NCBI GenBank assembly: GCA_003265975.1
Contig: QFBU01000022.1
Location: 1-21,198 of the forward strand
Direction of reading: 5' to 3'
Length of the DNA: 21,198 nucleotides
From: Candidatus Marinamargulisbacteria bacterium SCGC AAA071-K20
Lineage (GTDB): Bacteria; Margulisbacteria; Marinamargulisbacteria; GCA-2716485; AAA071-K20
In this document: piece by piece, positions 7,813 to 14,343 of the stretch
Position numbering within the stretch: position 1 is the first letter of the stretch
How the letters are laid out: every line of letters starts with the position of its first letter
The notes under the pieces: generated by a model
What the model was told of the DNA's origin: nothing
The model's database searches: none
What the model saw: only the letters and a program-made list of their open reading frames with translations
Translations under genes and position numbers: made by a program

Positions 7813-8274
7813 GTGCCAAGAATACATTTCAGCATTGTTATATTGGGGATTTTAATAGACCAATACACAAAAATACTTGCTAATAAGACACTTTCGTTTT
7901 TTTTACCTAAAGTCATTATTCCTAAACTTTTATCGTTTCATTTAGTTCATAATTATGGTGCAGCATATGGAATATTGCAGGGGCAACGTACATTTTTGTT
8001 AACAGTAAGTGTCTTGGTAATATTTATTTGTGTAGTTTTTTCTCGAGTGATTGCTACCAGCAGATGGTCTAAATTGGGGCTTAGTTTTTTACTTATTGGT
8101 GCTGTTGGAAACTTTTTAGATCGTGCTTTTTTAGGCTATGTTATTGATTTTGTAGATATCAAAATATTCCCCGTCTTCAATATTGCGGATATTTGTATTG
8201 ATATTGGTATTGGTTTTTTTGTGTTAGAATTTATACTTTCCTATGTTAAACCTAAAAGTAACCCAAAACGGTAA
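7813..8274 (+). CDS. lspA: Lipoprotein signal peptidase (signal peptidase II)
   Basis: This 153-residue inner-membrane aspartyl protease removes signal peptides from diacylglyceryl-modified prolipoproteins. The family motifs are all present: DQYTK at 16-20, HLVHNYGAAYG at 43-53, VGNFLDR at 98-104 and VFNIADICID at 121-130. The catalytic aspartates are Asp103 and Asp126. About four hydrophobic spans are visible (roughly 5-23, 60-80, 88-108 and 128-145). The start is a GTG immediately after the preceding stop and without a clear ribosome-binding site, so translation probably depends on reinitiation from the upstream gene. The 3' end overlaps rluD by 32 nt. Confidence 0.93.
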   Translation: MPRIHFSIVILGILIDQYTKILANKTLSFFLPKVIIPKLLSFHLVHNYGAAYGILQGQRTFLLTVSVLVIFICVVFSRVIATSRWSKLGLSFLLIGAVGNFLDRAFLGYVIDFVDIKIFPVFNIADICIDIGIGFFVLEFILSYVKPKSNPKR

Positions 8275-9103
8275 ACGTCTCGATCAGTATTTGGCTGAAG
8301 AGCTATCTCGATCTAGAACTATTATTCAAACTCTGATTAAAGCTGGAAACGTGTTGGTTAATGGTAAACAACAAAAAGCGTCTTACAAGGTGTCTGTTGA
8401 TGATCTTCTAGACATAAATGGGCTTGAAGATGATTCGAAAATTGAACTAGATGATAATGTTCCCGCTCTTGATTTACTCTATGAAGACGACGATATATTG
8501 GTTTTGAGTAAACAGCTAGGTGTTGTTGTACATCCCAATGATGTTCAAAAAAGCGGAACGCTTGCAGATGCTCTTTTAAATTATTTTCCAGGAATTAAAG
8601 ATGTCGGAGCAAGCGGCCGACCCGGCATCGTTCATCGTTTAGACAAAGACACGTCTGGGGTGATGGTAGTTGCTAAATCGGACTTGGCCTACGAAAGCTT
8701 AACTGCACAATTTAAGAATAGAACTGTTAAAAAACGCTATATTGCTATTGTGAACGGAAATGTTCAAAACGATTATTTTACACTCAACAAATCGATTGCT
8801 AGACATACTAAGAAGAGACATTTATATGCTGTTTCTGAGGAAGGAAAAGAAGCGATTACCGAGATTCTTGTCCTTGAGCGATTTAATACCAAGACAATTG
8901 TTGAAGCGAGGCCGTTAACAGGTAGAACGCATCAAATTAGAGTTCATTTACAAGATTTTGGACACCCCATTATTGGAGATCCTTTATACGGGAAAACTGT
9001 GGGAGGTAAGGGGCAAGCTCTGCATGCATTTTCGCTTTCTTTTGAACATCCAAAGACTAATAAACGGCTAACCTTTTTACAACAAAAGGTCCCAAGCCTT
9101 TAA
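8243..9103 (+). CDS. rluD: RluD-type 23S rRNA pseudouridine synthase
   Basis: This 286-residue enzyme belongs to the RluA/RluD family, which isomerises specific uridines in large-subunit rRNA. Residues 9-60 form an S4 RNA-binding domain (GKRLDQYLAEE, then IKAGNVLVNGK). The catalytic domain follows, with DDILVLSKQLGVVVHPN near 83-99 and the signature GRPGIVHRLDKDTSGVMVV at 125-143, in which Asp134 is the catalytic residue. RPLTGRTHQIRVHL at 223-236 and GDPLYG at 245-250 are also family hallmarks. The S4 domain and length favour RluD over RluA or RluC, but the exact target uridines cannot be read from the sequence. It overlaps lspA by 32 nt; lspA-rluD adjacency is a common bacterial arrangement. 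Confidence 0.92.
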   Translation: MLNLKVTQNGKRLDQYLAEELSRSRTIIQTLIKAGNVLVNGKQQKASYKVSVDDLLDINGLEDDSKIELDDNVPALDLLYEDDDILVLSKQLGVVVHPNDVQKSGTLADALLNYFPGIKDVGASGRPGIVHRLDKDTSGVMVVAKSDLAYESLTAQFKNRTVKKRYIAIVNGNVQNDYFTLNKSIARHTKKRHLYAVSEEGKEAITEILVLERFNTKTIVEARPLTGRTHQIRVHLQDFGHPIIGDPLYGKTVGGKGQALHAFSLSFEHPKTNKRLTFLQQKVPSL

Positions 9104-9116
9104 TTTTGCTTTTCCT

Positions 9117-9144
9117 TTGGAGTTCAGTTTTCTTGTGATAGACT
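9117..9144 (+). promoter_or_regulatory. Candidate promoter of the M23 peptidase gene with a very short leader
   Basis: TAGACT at 9139-9144 is the same -10 sequence proposed for gap, with TTGGAG (9117-9122) 16 bp upstream as a weak -35. The expected start of transcription near 9151 leaves only about 6 nt before the ATG at 9157. An in-frame TAG lies within the -10 itself, and no ribosome-binding site is present. Confidence 0.4.
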
Positions 9145-9156
9145 CTAGCCTTAATC

Positions 9157-10029
9157 ATGAATTTAAAACGAGTCATTTTAATTGCCTTATCGTTGCTTTG
9201 TTTTACCGGGTCTGTTTATTCAAAATCAGAGCCTGTTAAAGTTGTTGTTTCTTCTAAGATCCTTCGAATTGGTGACGTTCTTAAAGTTAAAGTGAGTTCA
9301 AGTAGTCGCGTTAAAAAAACGTCTATTGGATTTACCAATCGCCATTTTAAATTATTCAAAACTCATAAGAAAAAAGAACGCTATGTCGCCTATATTGCGG
9401 CGGCTCGTAAAATTAAGGCTAAAACTTACCCTCTAAAAGTGTATGTCACGTTTAAAAATGGTGAAAAATTTGAACAAACTATTCCTATAAAGGTGGTTAG
9501 ACCCAAGTTTAAAGAAGGTAAAGTTAGTTTAAGTAAAAAGAAAAATAAACTGTCTAAAAGTAATAAACGACTCGTAAATGAAGGTCAAATTATTAGTAAG
9601 GCCTATAAGCGAAAAACTTATAAACGATATTTCCATGGAAAGTTTATAAGACCTGCAAAAGGACGGATTTCTTCGGAATTTGGAAAGGTTAGAGTTTATA
9701 ATAATTCGTATAGACGGTCACATGCAGGTGTTGATATTGCCAATAAAGAAGGTACTCTCGTTGGGACTTCGAACGGTGGAATGGTGGTCTATAGCGACTT
9801 TTTACCCATACATGGCCATACAGTTATAGTAGATCATGGTAGAGGTATTGTGAGTATTTATAATCACTTGTCTAAACGTATGGTTAAGAAAAAAGAACGC
9901 GTTAAAAAGGGGCAACCCATTGGCAAAATTGGTCAAACTGGAGTAGCCACCGGGCCACACTTACATTGGGGAATTAGTGTTCAGAACGTTAGGATTGATC
10001 CCTTATATTTAACTCGGGTTGGCTTGTAA
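9157..10029 (+). CDS. Secreted LytM-type M23 peptidase
   Basis: The protein has 290 residues. A signal peptide covers about 1-22 (MNLKRVILIALSLLCFTGSV). A beta-rich domain follows (about 27-115), then a lysine-rich linker (about 116-158), and a LytM/M23 domain (about 160-290) that would cleave peptidoglycan cross-bridges in the periplasm. Catalytic residues are complete. HAGVD gives zinc ligands His189 and Asp193, HLH supplies His270 as third ligand, and His268 and His237 (NHLS) are the catalytic histidines. A fully active enzyme is therefore expected, rather than an EnvC/NlpD-type inactive activator. The lysine-rich linker may bind anionic wall or membrane polymers, but that is inference. 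The gene follows rluD after 53 nt with its own candidate promoter. Confidence 0.9.
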   Translation: MNLKRVILIALSLLCFTGSVYSKSEPVKVVVSSKILRIGDVLKVKVSSSSRVKKTSIGFTNRHFKLFKTHKKKERYVAYIAAARKIKAKTYPLKVYVTFKNGEKFEQTIPIKVVRPKFKEGKVSLSKKKNKLSKSNKRLVNEGQIISKAYKRKTYKRYFHGKFIRPAKGRISSEFGKVRVYNNSYRRSHAGVDIANKEGTLVGTSNGGMVVYSDFLPIHGHTVIVDHGRGIVSIYNHLSKRMVKKKERVKKGQPIGKIGQTGVATGPHLHWGISVQNVRIDPLYLTRVGL

Positions 10030-10037
10030 TTTTATTT

Positions 10038-10630
10038 CTATCTCGATAACAAAATGATTAATTCTAAGCTCGTTTTAACACCCGTTTTTTTAAAGATACT
10101 TTTTAGATGATTTTTAACTGTCCCATCTTCTATAAATAGCTCTTCTCCAATTTTTTATTTGATTTTCCTTCAATTAACTTCTTGTTTTGTAATTGAAAAT
10201 TTTTTTGTATTTTTTAAGTTTGTCCTTTGTACTTTCATACATTTTAGAAACAAAATGTAAGGGTAGTGTAATTAGAATAAAGGTGACGATAATTGTGGAG
10301 TAGAACAAAATGGATTCTACTAGAGAATGTAACGGGAAATGATAAAAAAATGAATAGTTTGTAAGCTTTAATAGTAAGAAGAGAATGGCTGGAATTGGCA
10401 TTAAAAATAACCGTCTCTGTTTTTCGAAGATTGCATTTACAACATAAATAAGTGAAAAAAGGATATATTGAATTTCAGCTTTTGGTCCAAACATCAATGC
10501 ATAAATAAAAATAAAAAAGAATACAGTAAGGCAGTTTAATAAGAAAAAAAAGAATAGCAATTTGGTTTGTTAAAATTATCTTTTTAGCGTTATTGTCACT
10601 ATTTGAAGCATTTACGCCCAGATAAAAAAT
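10038..10630 (-). pseudogene. Decayed membrane-anchored LuxR-type transcriptional regulator
   Basis: Three reading-frame pieces on the minus strand join into one recognisable protein. The first reads NASNSDNNAKKIILTNQIAI into a hydrophobic stretch. At an eight-base homopolymer (10544-10551) it passes into a second frame, open from 10560 to 10174, which encodes about four membrane spans followed by a charged helix (YESTKDKLKKYKKIFN). A third frame gives NKKLIEGKSNK and, after a one-base deletion in a homopolymer at 10151-10156, continues KIGEELFIEDGTVKNHLKS and on to a TAG at 10040-10038. This last part matches the LuxR/GerE helix-turn-helix (EGKSNKEIAEEL...GTVKNHL..I). No standard start codon opens the first piece. 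Sequencing errors in homopolymers could mimic part of the decay, but at least three shifts are needed. The middle piece alone might be read as a 128-residue membrane ORF with a TTG start and no ribosome-binding site. Confidence 0.65.
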
Positions 10631-10635
10631 CTGGG
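10617..10635. repeat. Perfect 7-bp inverted repeat after the PlsY-like gene
   Basis: CCCAGAT (10617-10623) and ATCTGGG (10629-10635) flank an AAAAA loop, 13 nt beyond the stop of the minus-strand PlsY-like gene. It could terminate that transcript, but on the minus strand the T-run lies before rather than after the stem, so it is not a standard intrinsic terminator. It overlaps the 5' end of the decayed LuxR-type gene. Confidence 0.35.
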
Positions 10636-10648
10636 ATCTTAAAAAAGG

Positions 10649-11257
10649 TTACCGGTTTTTAAAGCTCTTAGCAATGGTCCACTTTCTACCATCTTCTAAC
10701 TGAGAGAAGATGAAGTTTTTAAGTGATAGTGCTGTAATAATAAATAAAATAAAATTGACTGGAATAAGGTAGATAGGGAGTGTGAACCCCCAAATTGTTG
10801 AGAACATTATAATGATGCTGCTTAAGAGTCCTAGCGGAAATGAATTTAAAAGTAACGATGCAATTAAGTAGACTACCGGAAATATATAAATGTTAATGGG
10901 CGACATAAATACGTAGACCCCTAATAGTGGTAAAAATAAATGCTTGTTTCGTTTAAACCCAAGTAAGGGTGACCAAATATGTAATGCTATTGAACTAACA
11001 ATGATTAACATTAAACTGACGTCATCAAAATAAAAATAAGTATCGGCGATGTATATGGGGGCATATCCCTTTAAAAAATTGTAACCGTGGCATAAGCCAG
11101 CAAGTAAGGGTGCTTTTGAAAAATTACAGTAAAACACTTCTTTTTCGAGTTGCTTTTCAATCTGAGAAGCTTGCTGTCTTACCCAGAAAAACCACGTGTG
11201 TACTGGTATCGCGCAAGCAACAAGTAAAAGTAATGTGATGATGGCATCTCTGTCCAT
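10649..11257 (-). CDS. Multi-span membrane protein, divergent PlsY-like, without the usual catalytic motifs
   Basis: The protein has 202 residues and about five to six hydrophobic spans. Length, topology and several landmarks follow PlsY, the acyl-phosphate:glycerol-3-phosphate acyltransferase of phospholipid synthesis. NFLKGYAPIYIAD sits where PlsY has its D.lKG motif. HIWSPLLGFKRNKHLFLPL aligns with GHxFPxFxxFKGGKGVA. NFIFSQLEDGRKW aligns with the C-terminal NIxRLxxGxE motif. The SGNxGATN loop is absent and GGKG is replaced by RNK, so normal acyltransferase activity is unlikely. The start ATG overlaps the lysC stop by one base, so it is translated in the lysC transcript. It may be a degenerate paralogue kept for another role, or an unrelated membrane protein. 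The coding call is good; the family call is tentative. Confidence 0.6.
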   Translation of the reverse strand: MDRDAIITLLLLVACAIPVHTWFFWVRQQASQIEKQLEKEVFYCNFSKAPLLAGLCHGYNFLKGYAPIYIADTYFYFDDVSLMLIIVSSIALHIWSPLLGFKRNKHLFLPLLGVYVFMSPINIYIFPVVYLIASLLLNSFPLGLLSSIIIMFSTIWGFTLPIYLIPVNFILFIITALSLKNFIFSQLEDGRKWTIAKSFKNR

Positions 11258-12489
11258 TAGACGTGTAGCTCAAATTCCTTATGAAGAATAGCCAGTGCTT
11301 TTTTTGCTTCTTTTCTGTCTATTGCACATGATATTTTTATTTCTGAAGTTGTAATGCGTTTAATGTTTATGTTTTCTTTTCCTAAGGCTTCAAACATTTG
11401 AGCGGCTATGCCAGGCTTTGAAATCATACCTACTCCAACAGCTGAAATTTTTGCAACTGAGTCGTCGGTTATAACTTGTGAACAGCCAATTGAGTCTGCT
11501 ATTTTTTGGCTGATGCTACTTGCAAGTGTTAAGTCGTCTCTATGAACTGAAAAGGAGACATTGTTACTGTCATTTTGTTCTACGTTTTGTATGATCATAT
11601 CGACGTTAACGCCTTCTTTTGCAAGGGTGTTGAATATATATCCTACAGATCCAGGTTTGTCTGGAACTCCAATTAACGAAATTATAGCCTCGTCTTCATT
11701 TAAAGTAACCCCAGTTACGGGCTTGTTTATTTCCATCTCACTACTCTCCTTTACTCGAGTGCCCTCTTCATTATTAAATGAGGAGCGAACATGTAATACT
11801 ACTTGGTTTTCTTTTCCACATTCAACCGCACGGGGATGTAAAACTTTTGCCCCTAATGAGGCTAATTCTAACATCTCATCGTATGAAATCTCATTTAATT
11901 TTTTTGCATCCGCTACTTTTCGAGGATCGGTTGTATAAATGCCGTCAACATCCGTATAAATTTCACACTCACCTGCTTTAAGTGCAGCGGCTACCGCTAC
12001 GGCTGAAGTGTCAGATCCGCCTCTACCAATTGTAGTGACATCTCCATTGTTATTGATGCCTTGAAACCCTGTAATAATTACAATTCGGTCTTTTTCTAGT
12101 TCTTGCATAATTCGACCTGTTTTAATGTTTAGTATTTTAGCTCTAGAGTGGAGCACTTCAGTGGTAATACCAGCTTGGTATCCAGTAAGTGAAATGGCTT
12201 CGTAGCCTTTTTCAATCAAGCACATGGCTAATAAAGAAGCCGATACATTTTCACCTGTAGAAAGTAATGCATCATATTCTCTGGGGCTGGGTTTACTTGT
12301 AATTCCTTTAGCTAAACCTACTAGGGTGTCTGTTGTATCACCCATTGCAGATACTACAGCTACTACTCGTTTACTAGTTTGATATGTGAGGATGATTTTG
12401 TCGGCGACATTTTTGATTCGTTCTATAGAGCCTACAGAGGTGCCTCCGTATTTTTGAACTGTTATTTTTTTTTCTGCTGTTACTGTCAT
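11257..12489 (-). CDS. lysC: Aspartate kinase, monofunctional with two ACT domains
   Basis: This 410-residue enzyme phosphorylates aspartate, the first step to lysine, threonine, methionine and, in many bacteria, diaminopimelate for peptidoglycan. The kinase domain has QKYGGTSVGS (12-21), VVSAMGDTTDTL (45-56), LLSTGENVSA (85-94) and TTIGRGGSDTSAVA (152-165), with YTDVDGIYTTDPR at 178-190. Two ACT domains follow at about 269-335 (GVPDKPGSVGYIFN) and 347-405 (GVGMISKPGIAAQMFEALG), implying feedback inhibition by lysine and/or threonine. I place the start at the ATG at 12489 because GAGGT stands 7 nt upstream. The in-frame GTG at 12516 lies only a few bases from the predicted transcription start and lacks a ribosome-binding site. 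It is first in a minus-strand run with the PlsY-like gene. Confidence 0.95.
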   Translation of the reverse strand: MTVTAEKKITVQKYGGTSVGSIERIKNVADKIILTYQTSKRVVAVVSAMGDTTDTLVGLAKGITSKPSPREYDALLSTGENVSASLLAMCLIEKGYEAISLTGYQAGITTEVLHSRAKILNIKTGRIMQELEKDRIVIITGFQGINNNGDVTTIGRGGSDTSAVAVAAALKAGECEIYTDVDGIYTTDPRKVADAKKLNEISYDEMLELASLGAKVLHPRAVECGKENQVVLHVRSSFNNEEGTRVKESSEMEINKPVTGVTLNEDEAIISLIGVPDKPGSVGYIFNTLAKEGVNVDMIIQNVEQNDSNNVSFSVHRDDLTLASSISQKIADSIGCSQVITDDSVAKISAVGVGMISKPGIAAQMFEALGKENINIKRITTSEIKISCAIDRKEAKKALAILHKEFELHV

Positions 12490-12526
12490 ATCTTTTACCT
12501 CGGCCAAAGTGTACACAACTACACTT

Positions 12527-12535
12527 ATTATAGCA
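12527..12535 (-). promoter_or_regulatory. Extended -10 promoter of lysC
   Basis: On the minus strand the sequence is TGCTATAAT, a perfect extended -10 element (TGn plus consensus TATAAT). The region where a -35 would lie is a poor match, as is usual for extended -10 promoters. Transcription would start near 12520, giving a leader of about 31 nt that contains the GAGGT ribosome-binding site before the ATG at 12489. It is divergent from the mscS promoter. Confidence 0.6.
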
Positions 12536-12602
12536 AATTTCTTAACACTGCACTAAATTTTTTCCCTTAAATGGGTTAAAAATGACTTTGAATTGAAGGA
12601 TA

Positions 12603-12611
12603 TGGTATTCT
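12603..12611 (+). promoter_or_regulatory. Extended -10 element just before the MscS-type channel gene
   Basis: TGGTATTCT is a TGn-extended -10 element. It ends 9 nt before the ATG at 12621, so transcription should start within about 3 nt of the start codon. The only purine-rich stretch (GAAGGA, 12595-12600) is 20 nt upstream of the ATG and would lie outside the transcript. Confidence 0.4.
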
Positions 12612-12620
12612 TTATAAGAT

Positions 12621-13745
12621 ATGCAAATAAATATTCAGTCTATTTTTGAGTCTACTTTAGGATATTCCTTAGCCAATTCTTCGTGGATGGGTATCACCTT
12701 ATGGCAAAGTGCGGGTCTATTTTTAGTTTTATTTTTAGCGCTTGTTGTGAGTTCGATTATTGCTAGAGTGAGTGCGTCCGTTGTTACTAGGCTGGTTCTT
12801 AACAGGGCGAGTGAGGATGACATTAAAAGTTATCCTATCGAAAAATTACATCGACCTCTTAACATAATGTTTTTGGGGTGGATTTGTTTACTCGGTCTAT
12901 ATCCTCTTCATTTAACGCCTTTCTTATTGTCTACTTTAGTTGTGGCCGCAAAAATCATGACCTACTACGGAGTGGTTATGGTAGGGTGGCGATCTGCCGA
13001 TATTCTTCAAATTTATTTGAGCAAAAAAGCAGAGGCTACAGAAAATAAATTTGACGACCTTTTAGCCCCTCTCATTTGTAGGTGTATTAAAGTAACCTTT
13101 TTTATAATTGGTGGATTTTCGATTGCTGAAATTCTTAAACTACCCATTTCAAGTTTACTTGCAGGACTAGGTATTGGTGGAATAGCTATAGCAATGGCCG
13201 CTAAAGAAACGGTAGCAAACGTATTTGGATCTCTCACAATTTTGGTGGATCATCCGTTTAGTATTGGTCATTGGGTTGTGATTGGAGAGGTTGAGGGGAC
13301 TGTTGAGCATGTTGGATTTAGAAGTACTCGACTCAGAACATTTTATAATTCACTCGTTACTATTCCTAATGCAGAAATGTTAACGGCTAAGGTAGACAAC
13401 ATGGGAGAGCGAACTTATAGAAGAATAAAAACGACTCTAAGTCTTACTTATAATACCCCTCCCGACAAAATTGATGCTTTTTGTGTGGGTGTCAGAAAAT
13501 TGATTGATGAGCATCCTATTACTAGAAAAGACTATTATCACGTTTATTTTAATGGATTTAATGACTCTTCTCTAGACATTCTTTTGTATTGTTTTTTAGA
13601 AACACCAGAGTGGGGTGATGAGCTTAAAGGGAAGCACGATTTGTTTTTATCTATTGTTAAATTGGCTCAAGACTTGGGTGTTGAGTTTGCGTTTCCAACG
13701 CGTACATTGCATGTCAGTTCGGGGCAACTTTCTTCCACAAATTGA
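12621..13745 (+). CDS. MscS-family mechanosensitive ion channel
   Basis: The protein has 374 residues. Hydrophobic spans lie near 25-50, 80-97, 103-130 and 153-172, followed by the pore-lining helix and the MscS signature LLAGLGIGGIAIAMAAKETV (179-198). After that comes NVFGSLTILVDHPFSIGHWV, then the beta domain (GEVEGTVEHVGFRSTRLRT, 222-240) and the cytoplasmic alpha/beta region to the end. Such channels open under membrane tension and release solutes during hypo-osmotic shock. With one or more extra N-terminal spans it resembles the mid-size MscS-like paralogues rather than the 286-residue E. coli MscS. An in-frame TAA three bases before the ATG fixes the start, and there is no ribosome-binding site. 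The kinase gene starts 22 nt downstream. Confidence 0.9.
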   Translation: MQINIQSIFESTLGYSLANSSWMGITLWQSAGLFLVLFLALVVSSIIARVSASVVTRLVLNRASEDDIKSYPIEKLHRPLNIMFLGWICLLGLYPLHLTPFLLSTLVVAAKIMTYYGVVMVGWRSADILQIYLSKKAEATENKFDDLLAPLICRCIKVTFFIIGGFSIAEILKLPISSLLAGLGIGGIAIAMAAKETVANVFGSLTILVDHPFSIGHWVVIGEVEGTVEHVGFRSTRLRTFYNSLVTIPNAEMLTAKVDNMGERTYRRIKTTLSLTYNTPPDKIDAFCVGVRKLIDEHPITRKDYYHVYFNGFNDSSLDILLYCFLETPEWGDELKGKHDLFLSIVKLAQDLGVEFAFPTRTLHVSSGQLSSTN

Positions 13746-13755
13746 CCTAATTGGC

Positions 13756-13761
13756 TATACT
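13756..13761 (+). promoter_or_regulatory. Candidate -10 element just before the P-loop kinase gene
   Basis: TATACT (5 of 6 to consensus) ends 6 nt before the ATG at 13768, placing the expected transcription start on the A of the start codon. The corresponding -35 position overlaps the end of the channel gene and is weak, so readthrough from upstream is also possible. No ribosome-binding site with usable spacing is present (AAGG ends one base before the ATG). Confidence 0.3.
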
Positions 13762-13767
13762 TAAGGC

Positions 13768-14322
13768 ATGACAGCAATCATGATAGGTCTTGTTGGTACC
13801 AACGGATCAGGAAAATCAACAATTTGTGACTATTTAGTAGATAGAGGATTTCAACGATATTCTCTGTCTAGTGTTATACATAATTACGTCCGTGAAAAAG
13901 GACTTCAAGCGACTAGAGACAATCTTGTAGAAACGAGTAATCGCCTTAAAGCGCAGAAAGGGCAAGACGTATTGGCTCGAGAAATGTTTCAAAGATCTAT
14001 GAAAGAAGGCGCTACTAAAATTGTATTTGATAGTATCCGGAATCCACATGAAGTTAAGTTTTTAAAAGATCATTATGTGACTTTAATTGGGGTGGATGCG
14101 CCAATAGAAAAACGCTATGAACGTATTTCAGCTCGAAAAAGAGAAAGTGATCTTATTGACTTTGAAACGTTCCGAAAGCATGATCAACGTGAGAACTGTG
14201 GGGAAAGTTCGGGGCAAAATGTTTTTGCAGCCATGGAGGCTTGTGAAAATGTGGTTACAAATGATGGTAGTTATGAGGATCTTTGTGAACAAGTGGATCA
14301 ACTGCTTTCGGTTTATATTTAA
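13768..14322 (+). CDS. P-loop nucleotide kinase, UPF0200/dephospho-CoA-kinase-like
   Basis: The protein has 184 residues. The Walker A motif GTNGSGKST is at 10-18, right after the first beta strand (IMIGLVG). Other family-like features are FQRYSLSSVI, the segment ATRDNLVETSNRLKAQKG (48-65), IVFDSIRNPHEVKFLK (Walker-B-like strand, then an IRNP motif) and a lid-like arginine-rich stretch RYERISARKRESD. This pattern matches the UPF0200/adenylate-kinase-like group related to dephospho-CoA kinase and (deoxy)nucleoside monophosphate kinases. The substrate cannot be told from sequence. Canonical CoaE is usually longer and has a different lid, so I do not call it coaE. An in-frame TAA two codons upstream fixes the start at 13768 or the internal ATG at 13780. 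murA follows after 21 nt. Confidence 0.75.
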   Translation: MTAIMIGLVGTNGSGKSTICDYLVDRGFQRYSLSSVIHNYVREKGLQATRDNLVETSNRLKAQKGQDVLAREMFQRSMKEGATKIVFDSIRNPHEVKFLKDHYVTLIGVDAPIEKRYERISARKRESDLIDFETFRKHDQRENCGESSGQNVFAAMEACENVVTNDGSYEDLCEQVDQLLSVYI

Positions 14323-14343
14323 TGCTAAAAATGGAGAAATACT

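Noticed and set aside
9085..9120. Possible rho-independent terminator after rluD (AAAGG/CCTTT followed by T-rich sequence)
   Set aside because: The stem is only 5 bp, AT-rich and partly inside the coding sequence, and the T-tract is interrupted; too weak to call.
10174..10560. A complete 128-residue membrane protein starting at TTG 10560
   Set aside because: There is no ribosome-binding site, and coding-like sequence continues in other frames on both sides (TNQIAI-type N-terminus, LuxR helix-turn-helix C-terminus), so it is better read as the middle of a broken gene.
12490..12516. lysC start at GTG 12516
   Set aside because: It lies about 4 nt from the transcription start predicted from the extended -10 element and has no ribosome-binding site; the ATG at 12489 has GAGGT at ideal spacing.
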